Of a DNA stretch of 64,000 nucleotides, positions 18,265-27,891 are shown one piece after another (position 1 is the stretch's first letter; every line of letters starts with the position of its first letter). The DNA comes from Photobacterium arenosum (GTDB lineage: Bacteria > Pseudomonadota > Gammaproteobacteria > Enterobacterales > Vibrionaceae), in contig NZ_JACYTP010000004.1 in the NCBI RefSeq assembly GCF_014841115.1, forward strand, positions 1-64,000. The letters are read 5' to 3'. A program made the translations under genes and the position numbers. The notes beneath the pieces are model-generated. The model searched no databases. It saw nothing but the letters and a program-made list of their open reading frames with translations, and was not told the origin of the DNA.

Positions 18265-20868
18265 TTAGCCTTGTTCCGCATTTTTGTGTGTTTCACCTTT
18301 GACGGCAGCGTCAAGTTTGGCTTTTCGCCGCTGATTCCAGCCCAGTAAAGCCAGCAGAGCCAGCGTTGGTACGAAGACCCACTCTTTCATTGGTCTGGCC
18401 GCCGGCAGGCTGACAGTGACAATCTCCCAGCCAAAATCAATACCCGCCTGCTCGGCCGGGCTACCAAACTCAACCAATTCAACCATCATTTTCTCGCCCT
18501 CCTGCTTGAGCATCAGTCCGGTCGAGGCAATTTTCTCATTCGGATCGACAGCCTGCTTATCAAACGGCAGCAGTACATGCTTGGTCACTTGATCGCCCAT
18601 CAAATCCATCCCTGTCGCCTGGACTTCCAGCGGCTCACCAATGGCCAGTTTATCGGCGGCATCGACAATCAGGCTTCCCGGCATTTCGTGTTTGGGCGGA
18701 TAGACCATGTCCCACCAGAAACCGGGGCGGAACAGCGAGAAAGTGATCAACAGCAGCAGGATGGACTCCCACCATTTGACTTTGGTGAACCACCATCCCT
18801 GGGTCGCCGAAGAGAAGGTGAGCATGGCAATGACAGCGGACGCTACGGTCAGGAACAGGTGCCACCAGGTATCAATGTCCATCAGCAAGAGCTGGGTATT
18901 GAAAATGAACATGAAGGGCAGGATGGCGGTGCGGATATCATAGGTGAAACCCTGAATACCGGTACGGATAGGATCGCTTTTCGCAATCGCGGCGGCCGCA
19001 AATGCAGCCAGACCGACCGGCGGGGTATCATCAGCCAGAATACCGAAATAGAACACGAACAGATGTACGGCCAGAAGCGGAATGATCAGGCCGTTTTCAG
19101 CCCCCAGGGTGACAATAACCGGCGCCATCAGGGTCGACACCACTATGTAGTTCGCCGTGGTGGGCAGCCCCATACCGAGGATCAGGCTGATCACGGCGGT
19201 AAACAGCAGCATCAGCATGATGTTGCCGCCTGAGATGAATTCGACGAAGTCGGTCATCACCAGGCCTACGCCTGTCAGTGTCACCACGCCCACGATAATA
19301 CCGGCGGCGGCAGTGGCGACACCGATACCTATCATATTACGCCCGCCGGTGACCAGACTTTCCAGCAGATCGTGCCAGCCTTGTTGACCTGCTTCTGTCA
19401 GCGTCTGCTCTTTGGTAAAGATAGCCATGAGCGGACGCTGGGTCAGCAGGATGAAAATCATAAACACCGTTGCCCAGAAAGCTGATAAGCCTGGCGAGAA
19501 ACGCTCAACGGTCAGACACCAGACCAGCACAACGATGGGCAGCAGGAAGTACAAACCGGATTTCACTGTCGGGCCGGGATCAGGTACTTCGGTTAGTGCC
19601 TGATCAGGATCTTCCAGCAGATGATCCTGATAGTTGGCCGCCAGACGAACCAGAGCGACATAAGCAATCAGGATCACAACCGCTATGATAGGTGTGGCAG
19701 CAGCGCCAAACACGTCTTTGGTCCAGCCGATGCCGTAATACACTATGGCACTGAGCACCATCAGGCCGACTATGGTACCAACAAAAGAGGTCAGTTTTTG
19801 CGCCAGGGTAGGCTGATAATGACGGGGCAGACCTGTCATACCGGCTTTACATGCTTCCAAATGGACGATGTAAAGCAGGGCAATATAAGAGATCAGGGCC
19901 GGCAGAATAGCAGCCTTAATTACTTCGACATAAGAGACGCCGACATACTCCACCATCAAAAATGCCGCTGCACCCATGATGGGCGGCGTGAGCTGGCCGT
20001 TGGTTGAGGCCGCAACCTCAACAGCTCCGGCTTTGTAGCCAGGGAAGCCCACCCGTTTCATCAGCGGAATAGTAAAGGTGCCCGTGGTGACCACGTTAGC
20101 AATGGACGAGCCGGATACCAGGCCAGACAAGCCGGATGCGACCACGGCCGCTTTTGCTGGACCGCCGCGCATATGACCAAGTAACGAAAAGGCAACTTTG
20201 ATGAAATAGGCGCCAGCACCCGCCCGTTCGAGCATCGAGCCGAACAGCACAAACAGAAAAACAAAGGCGGTAGAGACACCCAGTGCAACCCCGAAGACGC
20301 CTTCAGTGGTCAGCCACAAGTGCGACATCGCTTTATTAAGGCTGGCACCTTTGTGCGCAATGACATCCGGCATGTAAGGGCCGGCGAAGGTATACAGCAG
20401 GAAAACAGAGGCGACCACCATCAGTGGAGGGCCCAGTGCCCGTCGCGTTGCCTCAAGAAGCAACAGCATCCCTAGCACAGATATGACGACATCCAGCGTG
20501 GTTGGCGCGCCGGAACGCCCGGATAAGACTTCGTAAAACAGGTAGATATAGGCGGCAGAAAAACTCGCCAGCAGCGCCAGGATCCAATCTTGCAGTGGAA
20601 TGTGATCCCTGGGTGAACCCTTCAGGGCAGGGAAGGCAGTAAAGGCCAAAAAAGTGGCAAATGCCAAATGGATTGAACGTGCTTCGGTATCGTTGAAGAT
20701 GCCGACATTAAATATAAAAGGGAGCGGAGAGGCATACCAAAGCTGGAACAATGACCAGCAAAGTGCGGCAACCCACAGAACTTGTCCCTGCACCCCTTTG
20801 GGGCTGCGTGCGCCGGTATCCGCCTGTGCCACCATGTTCTGGACATCGTCATGGTTGGTTTTTGTCAT
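18265..20868 (-). CDS. TRAP transporter permease, fused DctQM type, with C-terminal DUF3394-like region
   Basis: The protein has 867 residues and many membrane helices. Small (DctQ-like, about 30-150) and large (DctM-like, about 160-690) subunits are fused. Typical DctM motifs are GGPAKAAVVASGLSGLVSGSSIANVVTTG, STNGQLTPPIMGAAAFL and GMGLPTTANYIVV. After the last transport helices, residues of about 715-825 are soluble and contain a PDZ-like block, VEFGSPAEQAGIDFGWEI. A final helix precedes a charged tail. With the TAXI receptor encoded upstream it forms a sodium-driven solute importer; the substrate is unknown. Confidence 0.92.
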   Translation of the reverse strand: MTKTNHDDVQNMVAQADTGARSPKGVQGQVLWVAALCWSLFQLWYASPLPFIFNVGIFNDTEARSIHLAFATFLAFTAFPALKGSPRDHIPLQDWILALLASFSAAYIYLFYEVLSGRSGAPTTLDVVISVLGMLLLLEATRRALGPPLMVVASVFLLYTFAGPYMPDVIAHKGASLNKAMSHLWLTTEGVFGVALGVSTAFVFLFVLFGSMLERAGAGAYFIKVAFSLLGHMRGGPAKAAVVASGLSGLVSGSSIANVVTTGTFTIPLMKRVGFPGYKAGAVEVAASTNGQLTPPIMGAAAFLMVEYVGVSYVEVIKAAILPALISYIALLYIVHLEACKAGMTGLPRHYQPTLAQKLTSFVGTIVGLMVLSAIVYYGIGWTKDVFGAAATPIIAVVILIAYVALVRLAANYQDHLLEDPDQALTEVPDPGPTVKSGLYFLLPIVVLVWCLTVERFSPGLSAFWATVFMIFILLTQRPLMAIFTKEQTLTEAGQQGWHDLLESLVTGGRNMIGIGVATAAAGIIVGVVTLTGVGLVMTDFVEFISGGNIMLMLLFTAVISLILGMGLPTTANYIVVSTLMAPVIVTLGAENGLIIPLLAVHLFVFYFGILADDTPPVGLAAFAAAAIAKSDPIRTGIQGFTYDIRTAILPFMFIFNTQLLLMDIDTWWHLFLTVASAVIAMLTFSSATQGWWFTKVKWWESILLLLITFSLFRPGFWWDMVYPPKHEMPGSLIVDAADKLAIGEPLEVQATGMDLMGDQVTKHVLLPFDKQAVDPNEKIASTGLMLKQEGEKMMVELVEFGSPAEQAGIDFGWEIVTVSLPAARPMKEWVFVPTLALLALLGWNQRRKAKLDAAVKGETHKNAEQG

Positions 20869-20975
20869 GCTACTTCCTTATTTCAGGAGCGATCCGTTAT
20901 TAACTGTTTGAGGTTTCAGTTTTTATTGTAGTCTGGCTAATTGATCTGACAGGGGACATTTTTGTGCTCTGACAG

Positions 20976-21007
20976 ACAAAAAGTGCACCGTCAAGACGGT
21001 GCACTTT
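20976..21007 (-). terminator. hairpin between TRAP receptor and permease genes
   Basis: A perfect 13-bp stem, AAAGTGCACCGTC / GACGGTGCACTTT, lies 22 bases after the receptor stop. It is followed on the minus strand by TTTTTG. As the permease gene continues in the same direction, it probably acts as a partial terminator that keeps receptor transcript in excess of permease transcript. Confidence 0.82.
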
Positions 21008-21028
21008 GCAGGATGAACAGCTGTTGGC

Positions 21029-21997
21029 TTATTTGATCAAACCCACTTCTTTGTAGTATTTCTCTGCGCCCGGATGTAATGGGATGGAAATACCGGCTTT
21101 GATCATGTCTTCTTTCTTCAGGTTGGCGAAGCTTGGGTGCAGGCGAGTGAAAACATGGAAGTTCTCAAACACGGCTTTGACCAGCGCATACACCGCATCA
21201 TCCGATACTTTGGTTGAAGAAACTAACGTCGCGGCAACACCAAAGCTGTTGACGTCGCTGTCGGTACCACGGTACATGCCGCCCGGTACGGTCGATTTTG
21301 CATAGTAAGGATTGTCGGCCACCAGTTTGTCGATAGCAGCACCTGTAGCCGGAATCAGTTTGGCATCACAAGAAGTGGTTGCTTCTTTGATTGAACCGTT
21401 CGGATGGCCAACTACGTAAACAAAGGCGTCGATCTTGTTATCACACAAGGCCTGAGAGCGCTCAGAGCCCTTCAGCTCGGCCGCCAGTTTGAAGTCATCT
21501 TTACTCCAGCCCATGGTAGTCATCACTACTTCCATGGTGGCACGGTCACCAGAGCCCGGGTTACCAATATTGACGCGTTTGCCTTTCAGATCATCCAGGT
21601 TATTAATGCCTGAATCTGTACGGGCAATAATGTTGAACGGTTCTGTGTGCAGTGAGAAAACAGCACGCATTTCTTTATACGGACCTAACTCTTTAAACTC
21701 ACTGGTACCGTTATAGCCGTGATATTGCCAGTCAGACTGCACCACGCCGAAATCCAGTTCACCGGCTCGCATAGTGTTCACGTTGTATACAGACCCGCCG
21801 GTTGATTCGACAGAGCAGCGAATGCCATTGGTTTTACGATCGTTGTTCACCAGCTTACAGATAGCACCGCCGGTAGGATAATACACACCGGTGACAGAAC
21901 CTGTACCAATAGTGATGAACTCTTCCGCTTGCGCCAATCCTGAGGCAAGAACGGTGGCAGATAATGCGCTGACTTTTAACAGTTTTGTAAACGCCAT
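21029..21997 (-). CDS. TAXI-family TRAP transporter solute-binding protein
   Basis: The protein has 322 residues with a signal peptide (MAFTKLLKVSALSATVLASGLAQA). TAXI receptors are recognised by ITIGTGSVTGVYYPTGGAICKLVN, FGVVQSDWQYHGYNG and LKGKRVNIGNPGSGDRATMEV. It captures the solute in the periplasm and hands it to the fused permease. The ligand cannot be read from sequence; glutamate-like acids are known for some TAXI proteins. The gene is first in the TRAP-Usp group. Confidence 0.93.
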   Translation of the reverse strand: MAFTKLLKVSALSATVLASGLAQAEEFITIGTGSVTGVYYPTGGAICKLVNNDRKTNGIRCSVESTGGSVYNVNTMRAGELDFGVVQSDWQYHGYNGTSEFKELGPYKEMRAVFSLHTEPFNIIARTDSGINNLDDLKGKRVNIGNPGSGDRATMEVVMTTMGWSKDDFKLAAELKGSERSQALCDNKIDAFVYVVGHPNGSIKEATTSCDAKLIPATGAAIDKLVADNPYYAKSTVPGGMYRGTDSDVNSFGVAATLVSSTKVSDDAVYALVKAVFENFHVFTRLHPSFANLKKEDMIKAGISIPLHPGAEKYYKEVGLIK

Positions 21998-22201
21998 TGT
22001 GATCCCTTCCTGTTGTGTTATTTCTTATCAGTGCTGCAGGTACACGGCCCGCAATGCTTTAAACAAATCAAAGAGATAATAGCAAACGATCGGCGTATTA
22101 TTGAAATAATGTAAAAACCTTTTTGTGAAAAAGTAATGAGATTGCGACAACTGACCATATTTCAGAGCATAACTATCCACTGTAAAGCAGGGTAACCAAG
22201 C

Positions 22202-22227
22202 GGGAAAAGACGGGGCGGGGAAGGGGG
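22202..22227 (+). other. putative G-quadruplex motif
   Basis: Four G tracts (GGG, GGGG, GGGG, GGGGG) are separated by 7, 1 and 2 bases. This satisfies the usual G3+N1-7 pattern on the plus strand. It lies between the argR terminator and the TRAP receptor gene in otherwise unremarkable sequence. Confidence 0.5.
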
Positions 22228-22236
22228 AAGAAGCCC

Positions 22237-22262
22237 GCCCTCTCAGGGTAAACGGAGAGGGC
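22237..22262 (-). terminator. probable argR terminator
   Basis: GCCCTCTC and GAGAGGGC arms surround a 10-base loop, 18 bases after the argR stop. On the minus strand the following sequence is only moderately T-rich (GGGCTTCTTCC), so termination may be inefficient. Confidence 0.55.
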
Positions 22263-22279
22263 GTTGCCTGAAGATTGAC

Positions 22280-22750
22280 TTACTTACTGTAATCAAACAG
22301 CGAGCAGACAGAGTCGAAGAGCTCTTCAGCGGTTGTGGTCAGGGTTGGTGTGATGAAAATCGTGTCATCCCCCGCTACAACACCCAAGATACCTTCGGCG
22401 CGGCCCAGTGAGTCAAGCAAACGGGCGATCACTTGCGCCGCGCCCGGACCAGTGTGAATCACGACCATGGCATGGTTATAACCCACTTCCATGACCAGTT
22501 CTTTCAACGGACTGCTGATGGTCGGTACGCCCAGCTCTACGGGCAGGCAATACACCATTTCCATTTTAGCGTTGCGGGTACGTACCGCGCCGAATTTGGT
22601 CAGCATCCGTGACACTTTCGACTGGTTAATGTTATCGAAGCCCTGCGCTTTCAAGGCATCGACTATCTCACCTTGAGAGCTGAATTTTTCTTCCTTGAGT
22701 ATGGATTTGAATGCTTTTATCAAGCGTTCTTGTTTATCAGAACTACGCAT
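22280..22750 (-). CDS. argR: arginine repressor ArgR
   Basis: The protein has 156 residues, the standard length. The N-terminal winged helix includes [26 protein letters not shown]. The C-terminal oligomerisation and arginine-binding part has [17 protein letters not shown] and [14 protein letters not shown]. It is the hexameric, arginine-dependent repressor of arginine genes. It is divergent from mdh, as in E. coli and Vibrio. A weak ARG-box-like sequence, TGCATAACTATTAAAT, at 22864-22879 could be an autoregulation site; I rate that low. Confidence 0.97.
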   Translation of the reverse strand: MRSSDKQERLIKAFKSILKEEKFSSQGEIVDALKAQGFDNINQSKVSRMLTKFGAVRTRNAKMEMVYCLPVELGVPTISSPLKELVMEVGYNHAMVVIHTGPGAAQVIARLLDSLGRAEGILGVVAGDDTIFITPTLTTTAEELFDSVCSLFDYSK

Positions 22751-22920
22751 AAGTAAATTTCATGTACAGGGAGAGGGTCCATATTTTGTCACAACCTGTT
22801 AGTAGGTAGCAAACAATGTTCATTCGAACTTGGAACTAGGTTACTGTTAATAGCTTAGCCGACTGCATAACTATTAAATAAATCCACTATTGAGACAGTT
22901 TTTGTCTTTTTCGGTGGAAG

Positions 22921-22980
22921 AAAAAACAATCCTGGCCCCTGCGCAACTTCGCAAAGCTGAGGGGGCATGATTGTTTTTCT
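22921..22980 (+). ncRNA. long structured hairpin with U tract in the argR-mdh gap: terminator of an unannotated transcript or sRNA 3' end
   Basis: AAAAACAATC (22922-22931) pairs perfectly with GATTGTTTTT (22969-22978). Inside, GCCCC pairs with GGGGC and TGCG with CGCA, giving a nested hairpin. It is followed by CTTTT. It lies ahead of the mdh promoter region rather than after a known gene, so a short transcript starting near 22.8 kb would end here. On the minus strand it also ends in T-rich sequence. The transcript itself is not demonstrated. Confidence 0.4.
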
Positions 22981-23085
22981 TTTAGGCTTGCTATACCGTC
23001 TTGGTGCCCGAGAAACTGAGAGACATTAGTAAGGGTTTGAAACATTGGGTATACGGCCTGAATTCTATCTGAAGGGGTCTGTCTG

Positions 23086-23124
23086 ATGAACCCTGACTTC
23101 TATCGTAAAGGAGAACGAAAATGA
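23086..23124 (+). CDS. possible 12-residue upstream ORF coupled to mdh
   Basis: The ORF reads [12 protein letters not shown] and its TGA overlaps the mdh start as ATGA. It has its own SD, AAGGGG, 9 bases ahead, and the mdh SD (AAAGGAG) lies inside it. The DNA around both SDs forms an imperfect direct repeat (23057-23077 and 23092-23112, 16 of 21 identical). Translation is not shown; this may be a duplicated ribosome site. Confidence 0.3.
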   Translation: MNPDFYRKGERK

Positions 23125-24059
23125 AAGTTGCTGTTATTGGTGCGGCTGGTGGTATCGGCCAGGCTTTGGCTCTGCTACTGAAGAATGAACTGCCTGCCGG
23201 CTCTGACCTGGCACTTTATGATATTGCCCCTGTTACCCCTGGTGTTGCTGCTGACCTGAGCCACATCCCAACTCCTGTTTCTATCAAAGGTTATGCTGGT
23301 GAAGATCCAACCCCTGCACTTGAAGGTGCGGATGTGGTGCTGATTTCTGCTGGCGTTGCCCGTAAACCAGGGATGGACCGTGCGGATCTGTTCAACGTCA
23401 ATGCTGGTATTGTGAAATCACTGGCTGAAAAAATTGCGGTTGTCTGTCCAAATGCCTGTATCGGTATCATCACTAACCCGGTTAACACGACTGTGGCTAT
23501 CGCAGCAGACGTTCTGAAAAAAGCCGGCGTCTATGACAAGCGCAAGCTGTTCGGTGTGACTACGCTGGATATCATCCGTTCAGAAACCTTTGTTGGTGAG
23601 CTGAAAGGCCTGAACCCGCGTGACGTGAATGTGCCTGTCATCGGCGGCCACTCAGGCGTGACTATCCTGCCTCTGCTGTCTCAGGTTGAAGGTGTTGAGT
23701 TCACTGAAGAAGAAGTGAAAGCACTGACTCCTCGCATCCAGAACGCGGGTACGGAAGTGGTTGAAGCCAAAGCGGGCGGCGGTTCTGCCACTCTGTCTAT
23801 GGGTCAGGCGGCTTGCCGTTTTGGTCTGGCACTGGTGCGTGCCATGCAGGGTGAGCAAAATGTGGTTGAATGCGCTTACGTGGAAGGCAACGGCAAGCAC
23901 GCTCGCTTCTTTGCTCAGCCAGTTCGTCTGGGTAAAGACGGCGTGGAAGAAGTGCTGGATTACGGCAGCCTGAGCGCGTTCGAGCAGAATGCCTTGGACA
24001 GCATGCTGGACACCCTGAAAGGCGATATCGCTCTGGGTGAAGAGTTCGCGGCGAAATAA
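23121..24059 (+). CDS. mdh: malate dehydrogenase
   Basis: The protein has 312 residues, as in E. coli and Vibrio. The NAD-binding [15 protein letters not shown] is at 7-21, the mobile loop is [20 protein letters not shown], and the catalytic His is in [15 protein letters not shown]. It interconverts malate and oxaloacetate with NAD in the TCA cycle. The ribosome site AAAGGAG is strong. The codon use is that of a highly expressed gene. Confidence 0.98.
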   Translation: MKVAVIGAAGGIGQALALLLKNELPAGSDLALYDIAPVTPGVAADLSHIPTPVSIKGYAGEDPTPALEGADVVLISAGVARKPGMDRADLFNVNAGIVKSLAEKIAVVCPNACIGIITNPVNTTVAIAADVLKKAGVYDKRKLFGVTTLDIIRSETFVGELKGLNPRDVNVPVIGGHSGVTILPLLSQVEGVEFTEEEVKALTPRIQNAGTEVVEAKAGGGSATLSMGQAACRFGLALVRAMQGEQNVVECAYVEGNGKHARFFAQPVRLGKDGVEEVLDYGSLSAFEQNALDSMLDTLKGDIALGEEFAAK

Positions 24060-24101
24060 GCCGGTATCCGACACCAGGCCGTCATGGCCTGACGACAATG
24101 A

Positions 24102-24132
24102 ACAAAGCGGCCCTCCGGCCGCTTTGTTGTTT
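24102..24132 (+). terminator. mdh terminator
   Basis: ACAAAGCGGCC and GGCCGCTTTGT form an 11-bp stem with a CTCC loop, followed by TGTTTC, 43 bases after the mdh stop. Confidence 0.85.
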
Positions 24133-24159
24133 CTGGCATTGGCATATAAGGGAGATTGC

Positions 24160-24351
24160 TCAGTAATAGTCGCCGCAGCCGCTGTGCAGCTGAGGCTCGT
24201 CGGTCAGTTCACTGCACGGGATATGGATCCTTTTATGATCCTTCAGATTCTCGATCAATGCAGTGTCATGATCCGGATCTATCTCGAACACTTCAGCGAT
24301 CCCTTGCGGGTATTCTACCCACATTCCTTTTTTCAGTTGATTGGCTTGCAT
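24160..24351 (-). CDS. conserved-looking small hydrophilic protein, 63 residues
   Basis: The ORF starts MQANQLKKGMWVEYPQGIAE and ends SGCGDYY, with no signal peptide or membrane segment. KKGMWVEYPQGIAEVFEI looks like a small SH3-like barrel start, which is only an impression. A near-perfect SD, GGAGGTGA, stands 4 bases ahead of the ATG, which argues strongly for translation. It is convergent with mdh and separated from ispB by a terminator. I recognise no family. Confidence 0.7.
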   Translation of the reverse strand: MQANQLKKGMWVEYPQGIAEVFEIDPDHDTALIENLKDHKRIHIPCSELTDEPQLHSGCGDYY

Positions 24352-24512
24352 GCGTCACCTCCGTCTTGGGAAGAAACGGTCAGGGCACAGGTATCCCTTT
24401 ACCTTGTATAACTATAGCGTAAAGAGAATTTGAACTCAGTGCAGAGCCATTCCGTGAGTGAAAATCGTGTCGAACAGCTTGGCTGCCGGGGCTGTGTAGC
24501 AAGAGAGCGCAA

Positions 24513-24546
24513 CAAAAAACGGCCTGGACAGGAGTCAGGCCGTTTT
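24513..24546 (-). terminator. ispB terminator
   Basis: AAAACGGCCTG and CAGGCCGTTTT pair around a short loop. On the minus strand the hairpin is followed by TTTTTTG, 17 bases after the ispB stop. Confidence 0.9.
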
Positions 24547-24562
24547 CGCGGAAGGGGCGGGT

Positions 24563-25534
24563 TTATTTGGTGCGATTGACCGACAGCCGGGCGACCGCGA
24601 TCAGCGCATCTTTATACTCGCTTTCGGCCAGTACCGACAGGGCGGCAATGGCTTTATCTGCTTCTTCTTCAGCGCGTTGCTGAGTGTAAGCCAGAGAGCC
24701 GTGCTCTTCCATACAGGCCAGAATCGGTTGCAGTTTATCCAGCCCGTTGCCTTGCTCTATCGCGGCGCGAATCATGGCGGTTTGCTCTGGGTTACCGTGG
24801 TGCATGGCGTGAAGCAGCGGCAGGGTGGGTTTGCCTTCCGCCAGATCATCCCCCACGTTTTTGCCCATCTCCTCGCCATCGGCGTTGTAATCAAGCACAT
24901 CGTCAATCAGCTGGAAGGCGGTCCCAAGATAACGGCCATAGTCTTGCAGCGCTTGCTCTACCGATTCTGGCGCATCTGAAAGAATGGCTGCCACCTGGGT
25001 TGCCGCTTCAAACAGTCGCGCCGTTTTGGAGTAGATCACCTGCATATAGCTGGCTTCGGTAGTGTCAGGATCATTGCAGTTCATTAACTGCTGGACTTCA
25101 CCTTCGGCGATCACATTGGTTGCTTCGCTCATGATGTCCAGGATCTTCAGGGATCTCAGGCTGGTCATCATCTGGAAGGAGCGGGTGTAGATATAATCAC
25201 CGACCAGTACGCTGGCCGCATTGCCGAATGCGGCATTGGCTGTTGCTTTCCCGCGCCGCATATCGGATTCGTCCACCACATCGTCATGGAGCAAAGTGGC
25301 GGTGTGAATAAATTCGATAAATGCCGCAGCGGTGATGTGTTTTTCACCCTGGTAACCAAGAGCCCGGGCGGCCAGAATTGCCAGAATGGGGCGCAAACGC
25401 TTGCCACCGCTGCTGACAATGTAAAATCCCAGTTGGTTGATCAGGGCGACGTCTGAAGTGAGTTGGGCCTGAATCTTTGCGTCAACCGCCGCCATGTCGT
25501 CAGCGGTGAGTGCTTGGATAGCTTTGAAATCCAT
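24563..25534 (-). CDS. ispB: octaprenyl diphosphate synthase
   Basis: From ATG 25534 the protein has 323 residues starting MDFKAIQALTADDMAAV, the family length. The two aspartate-rich motifs are LLHDDVVDESD and QLIDDVLDYNAD. GGKRLRPILAILAARALG is the IPP-binding start. It makes the C40 side chain of ubiquinone and menaquinone. It is divergent from rplU, as in E. coli. The longer frame to 25591 has no supporting SD. Confidence 0.95.
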   Translation of the reverse strand: MDFKAIQALTADDMAAVDAKIQAQLTSDVALINQLGFYIVSSGGKRLRPILAILAARALGYQGEKHITAAAFIEFIHTATLLHDDVVDESDMRRGKATANAAFGNAASVLVGDYIYTRSFQMMTSLRSLKILDIMSEATNVIAEGEVQQLMNCNDPDTTEASYMQVIYSKTARLFEAATQVAAILSDAPESVEQALQDYGRYLGTAFQLIDDVLDYNADGEEMGKNVGDDLAEGKPTLPLLHAMHHGNPEQTAMIRAAIEQGNGLDKLQPILACMEEHGSLAYTQQRAEEEADKAIAALSVLAESEYKDALIAVARLSVNRTK

Positions 25535-25811
25535 GATACATCCAGCAAAATTGTTAGCCGTATCGGCGCAATCAAAATAAGAATTATGCACGCATACTAC
25601 ACTAAAATCTTCCCGGCTTCCTAACCTACATTGCAGCTATTTAGGCGACTTTTTCTGTTGAGCAGCTTTTCACCAATTTTCTTTAGCCAACGGCTTGCCA
25701 TGTTCGGCGTTTTCCAGTAATATTCGCGCCCTATTGATGACAAGATTAAGCGCATACCCATTGCCCAATTTTGCCGTGGCAAATGGCCTATGCGGATAAG
25801 CGGAGTAAGAC

Positions 25812-26123
25812 ATGTACGCTGTTTTCCAAAGTGGTGGTAAGCAACACCGAGTAAGCGAAGGCCAAACCTTACGCTTGGAAAAACTGGACGTTGAAACTGG
25901 TGCGAACGTTGAATTTGACAAAGTTCTGCTGGTTGCTAACGGTGAAGAAGTAACAGTTGGTGCACCATTCGTTGCGGGTGGTAAAGTGACTGCTGAAGTT
26001 GTTACGCACGGTCGCGGCGATAAAGTAAAAATCGTTAAGTTCCGTCGTCGTAAGCATTCTCGTAAGCAAATGGGCCACCGTCAGTGGTTCACTGAAGTCA
26101 AAATTACTGGCATCAGCGCTTAA
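25812..26123 (+). CDS. rplU: 50S ribosomal protein L21
   Basis: The protein has 103 residues, [20 protein letters not shown], with the conserved C-terminal [23 protein letters not shown]. It is a 23S rRNA-binding protein of the large subunit. It is the first gene of rplU-rpmA. The region between it and ispB (25535-25811) should hold both promoters, but I could not fix boxes with confidence. Confidence 0.98.
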   Translation: MYAVFQSGGKQHRVSEGQTLRLEKLDVETGANVEFDKVLLVANGEEVTVGAPFVAGGKVTAEVVTHGRGDKVKIVKFRRRKHSRKQMGHRQWFTEVKITGISA

Positions 26124-26141
26124 TAATAGGAGAGTTTAGAG

Positions 26142-26402
26142 ATGGCACACAAAAAAGCTGGCGGTTCTACTCGTAACGGCCGTGACTCAGAAAGTAAACG
26201 CCTAGGTGTTAAGCGTTTCGGTGGCGAATCTGTACTGGCAGGTAACATCATCGTTCGTCAACGTGGCACTAAGTTCCACGCTGGTAACAACGTAGGTTTG
26301 GGTAAAGACCACACTCTGTTCGCTCTGACTGATGGCAAAGTGAAATTCGAAGTGAAAGGTCCTAAAAACCGTAAATTCGTTTCTATCGAATCTGCTGAAT
26401 AA
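26142..26402 (+). CDS. rpmA: 50S ribosomal protein L27
   Basis: The protein has 86 residues. The N-terminal [20 protein letters not shown] reaches the peptidyl transferase centre, and [19 protein letters not shown] is the family signature. It lies 18 bases after rplU, with TAGGAGAG as SD. Codon use is strongly biased, as expected. Confidence 0.98.
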   Translation: MAHKKAGGSTRNGRDSESKRLGVKRFGGESVLAGNIIVRQRGTKFHAGNNVGLGKDHTLFALTDGKVKFEVKGPKNRKFVSIESAE

Positions 26403-26424
26403 ATTCAGTTTCGTTAAGAACGTG

Positions 26425-26451
26425 AAAGCCCTGCCTATTGGCGGGGCTTTT
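26425..26451 (+). terminator. rplU-rpmA terminator
   Basis: AAAGCCCTGCC-TATT-GGCGGGGCTTT followed by TTG forms a GC-rich hairpin with one G-T pair and a T tract, 22 bases after the rpmA stop. Confidence 0.88.
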
Positions 26452-26496
26452 TGTTATGGCACAGGACAATATCAGTTTGAGTGCCTGCGGGTGTAA

Positions 26497-27777
<1,281 letters not shown>

Positions 27778-27792
27778 CTGGCCGTTTGATGT

Positions 27793-27824
27793 GAAAAACC
27801 GCTCTTTGGAGCGGTTTTTTTTGT
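27793..27824 (+). terminator. obgE terminator
   Basis: AAAAACCGCTC-TTTG-GAGCGGTTTTTTTTG, 15 bases after the obgE stop: an 11-bp stem and eight T residues. Confidence 0.93.
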
Positions 27825-27891
27825 GCCTCATCAAATTGGTCTTTCTCATAGCGGAGATAATGATCAACAGAAAAGCTCTGAAGGAGTCAGG

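Noticed and set aside
22864-22879. ARG box for argR autoregulation (TGCATAACTATTAAAT)
   Set aside because: The match to the 18-bp consensus is partial and no clear second box lies 2-3 bases away; not listed as a feature.
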